From an uncultured Alphaproteobacteria bacterium (GTDB lineage Bacteria; Pseudomonadota; Alphaproteobacteria; Rs-D84), in assembly GCA_934230415.1 (NCBI GenBank), contig CAKQEW010000001.1:93684-157683 (forward strand): DNA of 64,000 bases, given 5' to 3'. Of this stretch, positions 32,839 through 40,600 are shown piece by piece (within the stretch, counting starts at the first letter, position 1; each line of letters begins with the position of its first letter). Position numbers and translations under genes: made by a program. Below the pieces are notes generated by a model that ran no database searches, had not been told where the DNA came from, and worked only from the letters and a program-made list of their open reading frames with translations.

Positions 32839-33900
32839 ATGAGATTAAAACCAACGATTTTATCCAGATTCCTGTTACGACGCTTTTTTGGTGGCGTTGG
32901 CCTGGTTATGCTGGTGGTATGTGGGATTATATTCGCGGTCACGTTCGTTGAACGATTGCCGTCAAACCCGACTGCTGTGGCGGCATTGTCTGACGCGTGG
33001 ACACGCCTGTTGGAATATGTGCCGCTGTTTTTGCCATTGGCGGTATTTATGGGAACACTGATGGCGTCATATAACCTGACCAAATCCAGCGAAAGTATCA
33101 TTGTATCCAGTGCGGGCCAATCCCCATACCAGGCGGCACGCCCGTTCCTGATTGGGGCGGCGCTGATTGGGATTTTTGCAACAACGATTGTAAATCCGTA
33201 TTCTGTGGAATTAAGTAACCGCAACATTACATCTGATCACCTGAAACTGGTTGATGGTGCGATATGGTTGCGCGAATCATCGGACGATGGTTTTATTACA
33301 ATGACCGCCCGCCAAATGCACAAGGACGGCGAAAATCTGGTTTTTGATAATGCAATTGTGTACAGCCAGGATGCAACATTTAAACTGGTTCAACGTACAG
33401 AAGCGGCGCACATCACCCTGGATGACGTGGGTCTGCACGCCACGGCGGCAAATATCTGGAATCGTGATGGTATTATGCATACCGGCGATTGGTCGGCGCA
33501 AACCCGCCTGACCCCACGTACGGTATTGGACAGATATCTGCAACCGGACCAGATTTCGTTCTGGCAATTACCAACATTTATCCAAAAAATGCAATCAATC
33601 GGCGCGCCTGTGCGTGGGCACCTGGTTCAACTGTGGACACTGTTGTTCTTGCCACTGTCATTAATTGCGATGACAACATTGGGGGTTGCCTTTTCCCAAA
33701 CGCGCCAGCGCCGTAATTATAATTTCAGCACGAAATTCGCACTGGGGATTATCACGTGTTTTGCACTGTATTTTATAACAAATATGTTTAATGCACTGGG
33801 GGCGACCGGGGCGTTGCCGCCGATGTTGGCAATCGTTGCGCCGCAACTGATTATCATTGCCGCCGCCGCCACATTTATCGCCAGTTTTGACACAATTTAA
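32839..33900 (+). CDS. lptG: LPS export permease LptG (LptF/LptG family)
   Basis: 353 residues: TM1 near the N-terminus (RRFFGGVGLVMLVVCGIIFAVTF), two more TMs with EYVPLFLPLAVFMGTLMASYNLTKSSE, a periplasmic beta-jellyroll (~130-260) and three C-terminal TMs. This is the YjgP/YjgQ fold of the LptB2FG transporter moving LPS from the inner membrane. The coupling-helix motif (SSESIIVSSAGQSPYQ) favours the family strongly; LptG versus LptF is assigned only on overall pattern. The partner is not adjacent. Confidence 0.82.
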   Translation: MRLKPTILSRFLLRRFFGGVGLVMLVVCGIIFAVTFVERLPSNPTAVAALSDAWTRLLEYVPLFLPLAVFMGTLMASYNLTKSSESIIVSSAGQSPYQAARPFLIGAALIGIFATTIVNPYSVELSNRNITSDHLKLVDGAIWLRESSDDGFITMTARQMHKDGENLVFDNAIVYSQDATFKLVQRTEAAHITLDDVGLHATAANIWNRDGIMHTGDWSAQTRLTPRTVLDRYLQPDQISFWQLPTFIQKMQSIGAPVRGHLVQLWTLLFLPLSLIAMTTLGVAFSQTRQRRNYNFSTKFALGIITCFALYFITNMFNALGATGALPPMLAIVAPQLIIIAAAATFIASFDTI

Positions 33901-33912
33901 TGGGGGAAAATC

Positions 33913-34050
33913 ATGCCATTACGGAACAGACAGAAAAACACAACACGTAATAAAATTATAATCTGGGCGATTGTTATTGTCGTGATTGCATTGATGATAA
34001 TTTCATTCCCGGCACCCCAGAATATGACCGAAATCGTACTGTACCCATGA
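33913..34050 (+). CDS. 45-residue single-TM protein upstream of xerD
   Basis: A basic N-terminus (PLRNRQKNTTRNK), one strong TM (IIIWAIVIVVIALMIISF) and a short PAPQNMTEIVLYP tail. GGGGGA is 7-8 nt upstream of the ATG, and its TGA overlaps the xerD ATG (ATGA), so translation is probably coupled. It starts 12 bp after lptG. Function unknown. Confidence 0.65.
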   Translation: MPLRNRQKNTTRNKIIIWAIVIVVIALMIISFPAPQNMTEIVLYP

Positions 34051-34919
34051 ATTATATAGAGATTTTTTTAGAAGCCCTGGCCGCGGAAAAAGGCCGCAGC
34101 GCAAAAACACTGGAAAGTTATTCGTCTGACCTGCGCCATGCAGATGCGGCGATGCCAAATGGCCTGATGGGCGCAACCGGCACAGACGTCCAGGATTATT
34201 TATCTGGACTGGATGAACGCGCATCATCCGTCGCACGACATGCCAGCGCACTGCGTGGATTCTATAAATTTTTAATGCTGGAAAAAATCATCACCGAAAA
34301 CCCGGCGGCAAATCTGGAATTACCAAAGCGGTCGCGCCCATTGCCAAAATTTTTATCGGTGGATGAAATTGAATTGCTGATTTCATCGGCGGGCGATGTG
34401 AAAAATGCGACACGCCTGCGCGCGATGATTGAATTGCTGTACGCATCTGGATTACGCGTTTCAGAACTGTGCGAATTACCAATGACCGCCATCCTGGGCA
34501 ATAAATTATTAATCCATGGCAAGGGCGCCAAGGAACGCATGGTCCCCATGCACGCCGGTGCGGTGGCGGCATTGCAAAAATGGTTAAACCTGCGCGATGA
34601 CGATGCGTCAAAATACGTGTTCCCAGGCATTGGGAAAAGTGGCCATATGACACGCGATGGTTTTTTCAAGATACTGAAAAAGTGCGCCGTACTGGCCGGG
34701 ATTGACCCACATCGCGTATCGCCGCACGTACTGCGTCATTCGTTTGCCTCACACCTGTTGGCGGGGGGCGCAAACCTGCGCGCGATCCAAACAATGTTGG
34801 GTCACGAAGACATTTCAACAACACAAATTTATACCCACGTGATGCCAGAACAACTGCGCGAGACAGTTGTTGCACATCATCCGCTGGGGCATGCAAAATC
34901 AATGGATGATATAAAATGA
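34047..34919 (+). CDS. xerD: Tyrosine recombinase XerD
   Basis: 290 residues. N-terminal SAM-like core-binding domain (SAKTLESYSSDLRHAD), then the catalytic domain with R in YASGLRVSELCEL, K in GKGAKERMVP, H-x-x-R in SPHVLRHSFASHLL, H in LGHEDISTTQIYTHV and the nucleophile Tyr. RRLPKFLSVDEIE-like sequence supports XerD over phage integrases. Resolves chromosome dimers at dif with XerC and FtsK. Overlaps both neighbours by 4 nt (ATGA). Confidence 0.92.
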   Translation: MNYIEIFLEALAAEKGRSAKTLESYSSDLRHADAAMPNGLMGATGTDVQDYLSGLDERASSVARHASALRGFYKFLMLEKIITENPAANLELPKRSRPLPKFLSVDEIELLISSAGDVKNATRLRAMIELLYASGLRVSELCELPMTAILGNKLLIHGKGAKERMVPMHAGAVAALQKWLNLRDDDASKYVFPGIGKSGHMTRDGFFKILKKCAVLAGIDPHRVSPHVLRHSFASHLLAGGANLRAIQTMLGHEDISTTQIYTHVMPEQLRETVVAHHPLGHAKSMDDIK

Positions 34920-35413
34920 TACGTAAATGCGACCATACGGGATGTACCAAGGCCGGTACATGTCGCGCGCCAAAATCGCGCGATTTGCGGGAATACTGGT
35001 GGTTTTGCCAGGAACACGCGGCCGAATACAATAAAAACTGGAATTTCTATGCCGACATGACGCCCGATGAAATAGAGGCCGACTGGGAACGCCAGACGTT
35101 TGGCGCGCCACTGAAAGACAAAGACACCGCCAACAAGGACGAAGCGGACTATGTAAAATTCCTGAACGATTTTATTATGGGACGCAGTGCGTTTGACCAC
35201 GTCGCCCCAAAACCACGTGTGAACACCACAATCAGCAATGCGTTAAAGGTATTGGGCCTGGCGCCGACGGCAACAATGCGCGAAATCGGCGCAAGATATC
35301 GTATGCTCGCAAAAAAATACCACCCCGATACGGGTGGTACCGCAAATGCGGCACAGTTTACCAAGGTAAATGCGGCATACCAAACCCTGAAAAAACACTT
35401 TGGCAAGAAATAA
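34916..35413 (+). CDS. J-domain protein with N-terminal Cys/His motif
   Basis: 165 residues. The N-terminus CDHTGCTKAGTCRAPKSRDLREYWWFCQEHAAEYN carries clustered Cys/His that could bind zinc, a hydrophilic middle, then a C-terminal J domain (~105-165, LGLAPTATMREIGARYRMLAKKYHPDTGGT) with the HPD tripeptide needed to stimulate DnaK. It is not DnaJ itself, since the G/F and substrate-binding domains are missing; similar alphaproteobacterial DnaJ-like proteins are known. Overlaps xerD by 4 nt. Confidence 0.88.
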   Translation: MIRKCDHTGCTKAGTCRAPKSRDLREYWWFCQEHAAEYNKNWNFYADMTPDEIEADWERQTFGAPLKDKDTANKDEADYVKFLNDFIMGRSAFDHVAPKPRVNTTISNALKVLGLAPTATMREIGARYRMLAKKYHPDTGGTANAAQFTKVNAAYQTLKKHFGKK

Positions 35414-35524
35414 TTATTTGAATAAATTAGAATGGTACAGATGTGGTGATTGTGACAAAGGGAGTGTACGAAAAAGGTACACGACCGGCGTCAGAACCGC
35501 CACAGATGTGCTATTATAACTTTA
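35414..35524. repeat. Structured palindromic element A
   Basis: A long imperfect hairpin. The left arm contains TTAGAATGGTAC, the right arm GTGCTATTATAA. An AGAT (35439-35442) opposes another AGAT (35504-35507), giving a symmetric loop of tandem G.A pairs. Further in are GTGG/CCAC, an imperfect TGATTGTGAC/GTCAGAACCG helix, and the apical stem GTGTAC-GAAAAAG-GTACAC. The flank TTGAATAAATTAGAATGG (35418-35435) recurs at the start of element B 108 bp on. Members B and C share the plan. Confidence 0.65.
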
Positions 35525-35635
35525 TTTGAATAAATTAGAATGGCGGTAGATACGCTAAAACCCGCCAACGTAGTGTACAAGCGCTACATGAGTTGGCGGG
35601 TTTTAGCGGAGATGCCCCATTATAATTTATTCAGG
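35522..35635. repeat. Structured palindromic element B
   Basis: Arms of ~45 nt. The outer TGAATAAATTAGAATGG pairs with the minus-strand TGAATAAATTATAATGG; the AGAT/AGAT loop is at 35548-35551 and 35610-35613; the perfect 16-bp stem GCTAAAACCCGCCAAC (35554-35569) pairs with 35592-35607; the apex is GTAG-TGTA-CAAGCGC-TACA-TGA. The right arm overlaps the last codons and stop of trxB. May also act as a terminator for the convergent genes. Confidence 0.7.
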
Positions 35636-36525
35636 TATGCGATGGCGTCCATGGCCGCCGTACATCCCGTTCCGACCGCGGTTGCAATCTGCATTTTTAT
35701 ATCGGATTCAACGTCACCGGCGACAAACATACCGGTGGGCAACGCCGATGGGGCGATGCGTCCCATGTTGTCGCGGGCGACATCCTCGGTCAGATAATCC
35801 GTGTTCGCTTCGTGGCCAATGGCAACAAAGATGCCATCCACGGTGATAACATCACCGGTGGTGGTGGTTGCCGCCAGGCGGTCATCAGATGTTTTTTCAA
35901 TCTTGACCAGATCGGTATTAAACAGGCATTCAATATTTTCACGTTCGGCAACGCGACTGCGGACAATGGCCTCGGCCCGGGTAAATGCGCCCTTGCGATA
36001 TACGATTTTGACCGTCTTGGCAATATCGGCCAGGTACAGCGCATCGTTCAGTGCGGCATTACCGCCACCGATAACAATTACGGATTTATCATAGTAAAAG
36101 AATCCATCGCATGTCGCGCAATATGACACGCCCTGGCCATACAATTCGCGTGCACCGGCGATTTCCAATTTACGTGGTGACGCACCGGTTGCAATTATAA
36201 CTGATTTTCCAACATATTTTTTGCCGTTGTCACACGCAATGTTAAATGCACCAACCGCATCGCCTGAAATCGTCTTGGCCGACGTGAATACAATCTCTGC
36301 CCCAAACGATGTCGCTTGATTTTTCATAAATTCGGCCAGTTCTGCGCCAGACCCCGCCCATCCCGGATAATTTTCCAGTTTGGCGATTCCTGCCATCTGG
36401 CCCCCCAGGGTATCACCACCCAGGACAATTGTCTTTTTACCGCCACGCGCGCAATACAGTGCCGCCGTCAGACCCGCCGGTCCAGACCCCAGAATAATAA
36501 CATCATACATAACAATGTCGTTCAT
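35620..36525 (-). CDS. trxB: Thioredoxin reductase
   Basis: 301 residues. FAD-binding GSGPAGLTAALYCARGGKK, the redox-active CATC (in GVSYCATCDGFFYY), the NADPH-binding VIGGGNAALNDALYL and C-terminal GMFVAGDVE. The low-molecular-weight TrxR architecture is complete. It reduces the TrxA encoded at 4.9 kb. Its last four codons lie inside repeat element B. Divergent from serS. Confidence 0.95.
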   Translation of the reverse strand: MNDIVMYDVIILGSGPAGLTAALYCARGGKKTIVLGGDTLGGQMAGIAKLENYPGWAGSGAELAEFMKNQATSFGAEIVFTSAKTISGDAVGAFNIACDNGKKYVGKSVIIATGASPRKLEIAGARELYGQGVSYCATCDGFFYYDKSVIVIGGGNAALNDALYLADIAKTVKIVYRKGAFTRAEAIVRSRVAERENIECLFNTDLVKIEKTSDDRLAATTTTGDVITVDGIFVAIGHEANTDYLTEDVARDNMGRIAPSALPTGMFVAGDVESDIKMQIATAVGTGCTAAMDAIAYLNKL

Positions 36526-36642
36526 GATACCTTTTCCTTTCTATAATTTATCATTGCGTTCAGCATAGCATAACGATATTTCGCACGCAAATCAAAGATT
36601 TTATTGATTTTACCGCATGATAAAATTATAATAACATTCGTT

Positions 36643-36696
36643 ATGAATACAGCATATATGTTTTTCAGTCGCACATCATCCCCGTTGGGGGAATAA
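36643..36696 (+). CDS. Serine-containing leader peptide of serS
   Basis: A 17-codon ORF, MNTAYMFFSRTSSPLGE then TAA (or 12 codons from the in-frame ATG 36658). Three Ser codons (AGT, TCA, TCC) fall just before CCG-TTG-GGG, which forms the hairpin. It ends 88 bp before serS on the same strand. The order MN..YM-FF, cognate residues, P-x-G-x-stop parallels the thrS leader (MNKYMIIF...TTPAGV). No strong Shine-Dalgarno is visible. Confidence 0.6.
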   Translation: MNTAYMFFSRTSSPLGE

Positions 36697-36745
36697 TTTT
36701 CGTGCTTTATATTTTGATAAAAAAATTGCGATTTATGTCGCACCA
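36673..36745 (+). promoter_or_regulatory. Putative serS attenuator
   Basis: TCCCC-GTTG-GGGGA (36679-36692) overlaps the end of the leader ORF and is followed by ATAATTTTCG. A second hairpin, TGCGA-TTTATG-TCGCA, lies at ~36727-36742. Its TTGCGA half can alternatively pair with TCGCA inside the leader coding sequence (36669-36673), giving exclusive folds that could respond to ribosome position. Inferred from sequence; not energy-evaluated. Confidence 0.5.
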
Positions 36746-36784
36746 TCCTAATTATAAAAACAAAATAACCAAGGAATAGAAACT

Positions 36785-38062
36785 ATGTTGGATATCAGAT
36801 TTATTCGTGAAAACTCAGATGTGGTTAAAAATGCATGCCGGGTCAAGGGTTTTGCCGATAACATTGATGAACTGTTGGCATTGGACGCACGCGTGCGCGA
36901 ACTGAAAACAATAACCCAGGCAATGACGGCCGAGAAAAACAAAATCACACGTGAAATTCCGACCGCCACGGACAAGGCGCCATTGATTGCACGCAGCAAG
37001 GAAATTGCAACTGAAATTGCCGCCGATATGGCAGAATTGGCCGACAAGGAAGATAAATTAAACGACCTGATGCACCGCGTTCCACAAATTCCAGATGCAT
37101 CCGCCCCAATTGGGCCGGACGACACCGCAAACATAGAGGTTCGCCGTGTTGGCGCCCCACGCGATTATGGATTTACACCACGCGCCCAATGGGATTTGTT
37201 GGATATGAACGGTTGGTGGTTGCCAGAAAAAATCGGCAAAATTTGTGGCACACGCACATATGCATTGGTTGGCGAGGCCGCAGAATTACAATTGGCCATT
37301 GAAACGTATGTGATTCAAAAACTGATTGCCAAGGGGTTCCATTTTGTTGAATGCCCGTCAATTACAAAACCACAGACGATTTTTGATGCGGGACATTTTA
37401 TGGGTTCTGACCTGTCGGTGATGGATAACGACGTATTTATGCTGGCAGGGACCGACCGTTGCCTGGCGGGTACGGCCGAAATCATCCTGAATTCGTTGCA
37501 CAGTGGTGAAATCCTGAATGAACGCGATTTGCCAATTAAATATGCCGGATTTTCGCCATGTTTCCGCAAGGAAGCCGGTGCCGCCGGTCGCGACACGCGG
37601 GGTCTGGCCCGTTTTCACCAGTTTAACAAGGTGGAACAATATGTGTACTGCACCCCAGAACAATCAAATGAAATGCACGAACACATTTTGAATAATCTGT
37701 GCGAGGTTATGGAAGACCTGGAATTACCATACCGTGTGATTGCAAACTCTACGGGCGACATGGGATTTAACAAGGTTAAAATGAATGACGTAGAGGCATG
37801 GGTTCCATCAGAAAACGCGTACAAAGAAGTGGGCAGCTGTTCATCCATTGGCCAATTCCAGGCGCGCCGCACCAACACCCGTTATCGCGACAAAAATGGT
37901 GATGTTCAATTTGTGGCAACCTTGAACAATACCGGTATTGCTGTGCCACGTGTTTTGGTTCCATTCCTGGAAAATCACCAGAATGCCGATGGCAGTGTGA
38001 ATATTCCACCAAAATTGCAACCATTGATGGGTGGTCGCACCAAGATTGGTGGCCAACATTAA
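36785..38062 (+). CDS. serS: Seryl-tRNA synthetase
   Basis: 425 residues. N-terminal antiparallel coiled-coil arm (~25-105) that grips the tRNA-Ser long variable arm, then the class II core: motif 1 around FVECPSITKPQTI, motif 2 FRKEAGAAGRDTRGLARFHQF, motif 3 NNTGIAVPRVLVPFLENHQ. Length is canonical. Aminoacylates tRNA-Ser and tRNA-Sec. Preceded by the leader peptide and hairpins described above, so probably attenuated. An AAGGAA Shine-Dalgarno is present. Confidence 0.96.
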   Translation: MLDIRFIRENSDVVKNACRVKGFADNIDELLALDARVRELKTITQAMTAEKNKITREIPTATDKAPLIARSKEIATEIAADMAELADKEDKLNDLMHRVPQIPDASAPIGPDDTANIEVRRVGAPRDYGFTPRAQWDLLDMNGWWLPEKIGKICGTRTYALVGEAAELQLAIETYVIQKLIAKGFHFVECPSITKPQTIFDAGHFMGSDLSVMDNDVFMLAGTDRCLAGTAEIILNSLHSGEILNERDLPIKYAGFSPCFRKEAGAAGRDTRGLARFHQFNKVEQYVYCTPEQSNEMHEHILNNLCEVMEDLELPYRVIANSTGDMGFNKVKMNDVEAWVPSENAYKEVGSCSSIGQFQARRTNTRYRDKNGDVQFVATLNNTGIAVPRVLVPFLENHQNADGSVNIPPKLQPLMGGRTKIGGQH

Positions 38063-38063
38063 A

Positions 38064-38094
38064 AAACGGGGCAACGCCCCGTTTTCTTATTTTG
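38064..38094. terminator. Terminator after serS
   Basis: AACGGGGC-AAC-GCCCCGTT (38065-38083) followed by TTCTTATTTT; A-run on the other side, so it also serves the convergent gene at 38087. Confidence 0.85.
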
Positions 38095-38560
38095 TATTCT
38101 GCTTTTGCACCACGAAATGTGTCGCCGGCAAAAACGAATGATATAATACCTTGAATTTGTTTTTAGACTGCACATAGTCCCATTTTTTTATCGCGTCCAA
38201 CAAATTACGCTGATAAAAATCCGACACTTCGTATCTATAAAACTGTTCCATCGCATGCATTACACTGTTATATGCCACATACAGCGAATTATCCGATGTG
38301 CCATATGGGATAAAAACAGTCGGCGCAATTACTAATTTATCACGTATACGCGCGCCATAGTCCGCATATTTGCGTGGATTTTCGCGAACCGCCGCCAATT
38401 GACGGGACGCCTCATAAAAATTATTTGCCAAATCATAAAAATGCGACGCACGCGACTGGGCCAATACATTAAAATTCTCCCCCAATGCCGCGTCCACAGA
38501 TATAAAGAAGCGGTCAATCGTACGATCCCAATCAACATTTAATAAATTCAATTTTTCCAT
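38087..38560 (-). CDS. Hypothetical protein
   Basis: 157 residues, mostly helical, no TM, no signal peptide. Rich in aromatic/charged helices (SHFYDLANNFYEASRQLAAV, AMEQFYRYEVSDFYQRNLLDAIKKWDY). I recognise no family. Monocistronic: convergent with serS across a terminator and divergent from typA over 140 bp. Confidence 0.6.
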   Translation of the reverse strand: MEKLNLLNVDWDRTIDRFFISVDAALGENFNVLAQSRASHFYDLANNFYEASRQLAAVRENPRKYADYGARIRDKLVIAPTVFIPYGTSDNSLYVAYNSVMHAMEQFYRYEVSDFYQRNLLDAIKKWDYVQSKNKFKVLYHSFLPATHFVVQKQNTK

Positions 38561-38638
38561 ATAATGTACCTCTTTGTCTGCACAAATATAGACAAAAATA
38601 ATAAAATGTCAATATTTCTTGCATTTTTTTATTCATAC

Positions 38639-38667
38639 TTCTTGAAAAATGAAAATTATGGTATAAT
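38639..38667 (+). promoter_or_regulatory. Probable typA promoter
   Basis: TATAAT at 38662-38667 with a TTCTTG/TTGAAA region at the -35 distance (spacing not ideal), 34 bp before the typA ATG. The region 38561-38700 holds nothing else. Confidence 0.5.
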
Positions 38668-38700
38668 CTAGGGTTCACGAAAAAGATTTAAGGCAAACAC

Positions 38701-40533
38701 ATGAAAATTCGCAATATTGCAATCATTGCACACGTTGACCACGGAAAAACAACCCTGGTTGACAATATGTTAAAACAGGCCGGCACATTTCGTGCCAACG
38801 AACGGGTTGAAGATCGCGTCATGGACAGTGGCGACATTGAACGCGAACGCGGCATTACTATTTCTGCGAAACCAACATCTATATTGTGGCACGATTATAA
38901 AATTAACATCGTTGATACCCCGGGACACGCGGACTTTGGTGGCGAAGTGGAACGTATTTTGTCAATGGTTGACGGCGTTGTGCTGTTGGTTGATGCGGCC
39001 GAAGGCCCACTGCCCCAGACGAAATTTGTTCTGTCCAAGGCATTAAAATTGGGTCTGCGTCCAATCGTTTGTATTAACAAGGTTGATCGTTCCGACGCCC
39101 GTCCAGATGAAGTATTAAGTGAAACATTTGATTTGTTTGATAAATTGGGTGCAACCGATGACCAGTTGGATTTCCCATACCTGTATGCGGTTGGTCGTGA
39201 TGGTTGGGCGGTGCGTAACCTGAATGATGAACACAAGGATTTAACCCCACTGTTTCAATTGATTGTTGACCATGTTCCGGCACCTGATTGCAATGGCACA
39301 CGTTGCCAGTTGGACGCACCATTTTCTATGTTGGCCACAACGCTGGAGGCCGACCCATACGTTGGTCGTATTCTGACCGGAAAAATTGAATCTGGTACTG
39401 TGCATGTTGGCCAAACGGTCAAGGCCATTAATATGCAGGGCGAATTCATTGAAAATGCCAAGATTACAAAAATTATTGAACACCGCGGTGTTGAAAAAAT
39501 TTCCCGTGACAGTGCATCTGCGGGCGACATCGTCGTTGTTGCCGGATTTTCCAAGGCAACCGTGGCGGACACATTGTGTGATCCATCGGTGAACACCCCA
39601 ATCCCGGCAATGCCAATTGACCCACCAACCCTGACCATGACATTCTTTGTGAACACATCACCATTGGCGGGTAAATCGGGCAAAAAACTGACATCACGTA
39701 TGATTGGCGAACGCCTGTTCAAGGAAGCGGAAACAAACATCGCATTAAAGGTCACCCAGAGCGCAAACAACGAATCGTTTGAAGTATCTGGTCGTGGTGA
39801 ATTGCAACTGGGTATCTTGATTGAAACAATGCGCCGCGAAGGATTTGAATTATCTGTATCGCGTCCACGCGTTGTTATGCACGAAGACGCCAACGGCGAA
39901 AAACTGGAACCAATTGAAGAAGTCGTAATTGATGTTGATGACGAGTTTTCGGGCGTTGTTATTGAAAAAATGACCAAGCGCAAGGCAACCATCACAGAAA
40001 TGAAGGCATCAGGCGCCGGCAAAACACGTATCGTATTTTCTGCGCCATCACGTGGGCTGATTGGATACCTGTCGGAATTCCGCACAGATACACGTGGCAC
40101 CGGCATTATGAACCGCGTATTTGCAGAATACGGTCCATATCGTGGTCCAATTATGCAGTATCGTCCGGGCGTGCTGGTTTCCATGGAAAATGGTGTGACC
40201 GCAACATACGCGTTATTCAACCTGCAGCCACGCGGGACACTGTTTGTTGGCCCCCAGACCGAAGTGTATTCCGGTATGATTATCGGCGAACACAGCAAAG
40301 AAAACGATTTGGAGGTAAATCCAGTCAAGGGCAAAGAATTAACCAATGTGCGCAGCGTAACCGCCGATGAAAAACTGTTCTTGGCACCCCCGCGCAAGAT
40401 GTCACTGGAAGAATCGTTGTCATATATCTTGGACGATGAATTAGTAGAAGTGACACCGGCAACAATTCGTTTGCGCAAGAAAGAATTGGACAGCAATGTC
40501 CGCAAAAAAACGCGCAAGAATACAGAGATGTAA
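38701..40533 (+). CDS. typA: Ribosome-associated GTPase TypA/BipA
   Basis: 610 residues, translational GTPase family. G1 AHVDHGKTTL, G2 RGITISAK, G3 DTPGHADFGGEVERIL, G4 INKVDRSDA; domains II, III and V follow, with the BipA-specific C-terminal domain (GTRIVFSAPSRGLIGYLSEFRTDTRGTGIMN and KGKELTNVRS). Known role: 50S assembly and stress or low-temperature growth. Ends with a Lys/Arg-rich tail NVRKKTRKN. Confidence 0.96.
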   Translation: MKIRNIAIIAHVDHGKTTLVDNMLKQAGTFRANERVEDRVMDSGDIERERGITISAKPTSILWHDYKINIVDTPGHADFGGEVERILSMVDGVVLLVDAAEGPLPQTKFVLSKALKLGLRPIVCINKVDRSDARPDEVLSETFDLFDKLGATDDQLDFPYLYAVGRDGWAVRNLNDEHKDLTPLFQLIVDHVPAPDCNGTRCQLDAPFSMLATTLEADPYVGRILTGKIESGTVHVGQTVKAINMQGEFIENAKITKIIEHRGVEKISRDSASAGDIVVVAGFSKATVADTLCDPSVNTPIPAMPIDPPTLTMTFFVNTSPLAGKSGKKLTSRMIGERLFKEAETNIALKVTQSANNESFEVSGRGELQLGILIETMRREGFELSVSRPRVVMHEDANGEKLEPIEEVVIDVDDEFSGVVIEKMTKRKATITEMKASGAGKTRIVFSAPSRGLIGYLSEFRTDTRGTGIMNRVFAEYGPYRGPIMQYRPGVLVSMENGVTATYALFNLQPRGTLFVGPQTEVYSGMIIGEHSKENDLEVNPVKGKELTNVRSVTADEKLFLAPPRKMSLEESLSYILDDELVEVTPATIRLRKKELDSNVRKKTRKNTEM

Positions 40534-40557
40534 AAATGCCCCACACGGGGCATTTTT
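40533..40557 (+). terminator. Terminator after typA
   Basis: AAAATGCCCC-ACAC-GGGGCATTTTT, starting at the stop codon. Confidence 0.85.
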
Positions 40558-40600
40558 GTTTTATATTGAAACAAACAAATAAAACATGTAAATTTAAACC

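Noticed and set aside
35414..35635. Elements A and B as integron attC sites
   Set aside because: No RYYYAAC/GTTRRRY core sites and no gene cassettes or integrase nearby.
38087..38560. The hypothetical at 38.1-38.6 kb as antisense shadow of another gene
   Set aside because: Nothing codes on the opposite strand, and it has its own terminator and codon pattern; kept as a hypothetical gene.
39255..40574. Long minus-strand open frame opposite typA (about 439 codons)
   Set aside because: It lies wholly antisense to the strongly conserved typA and has no family features; a codon-bias shadow.
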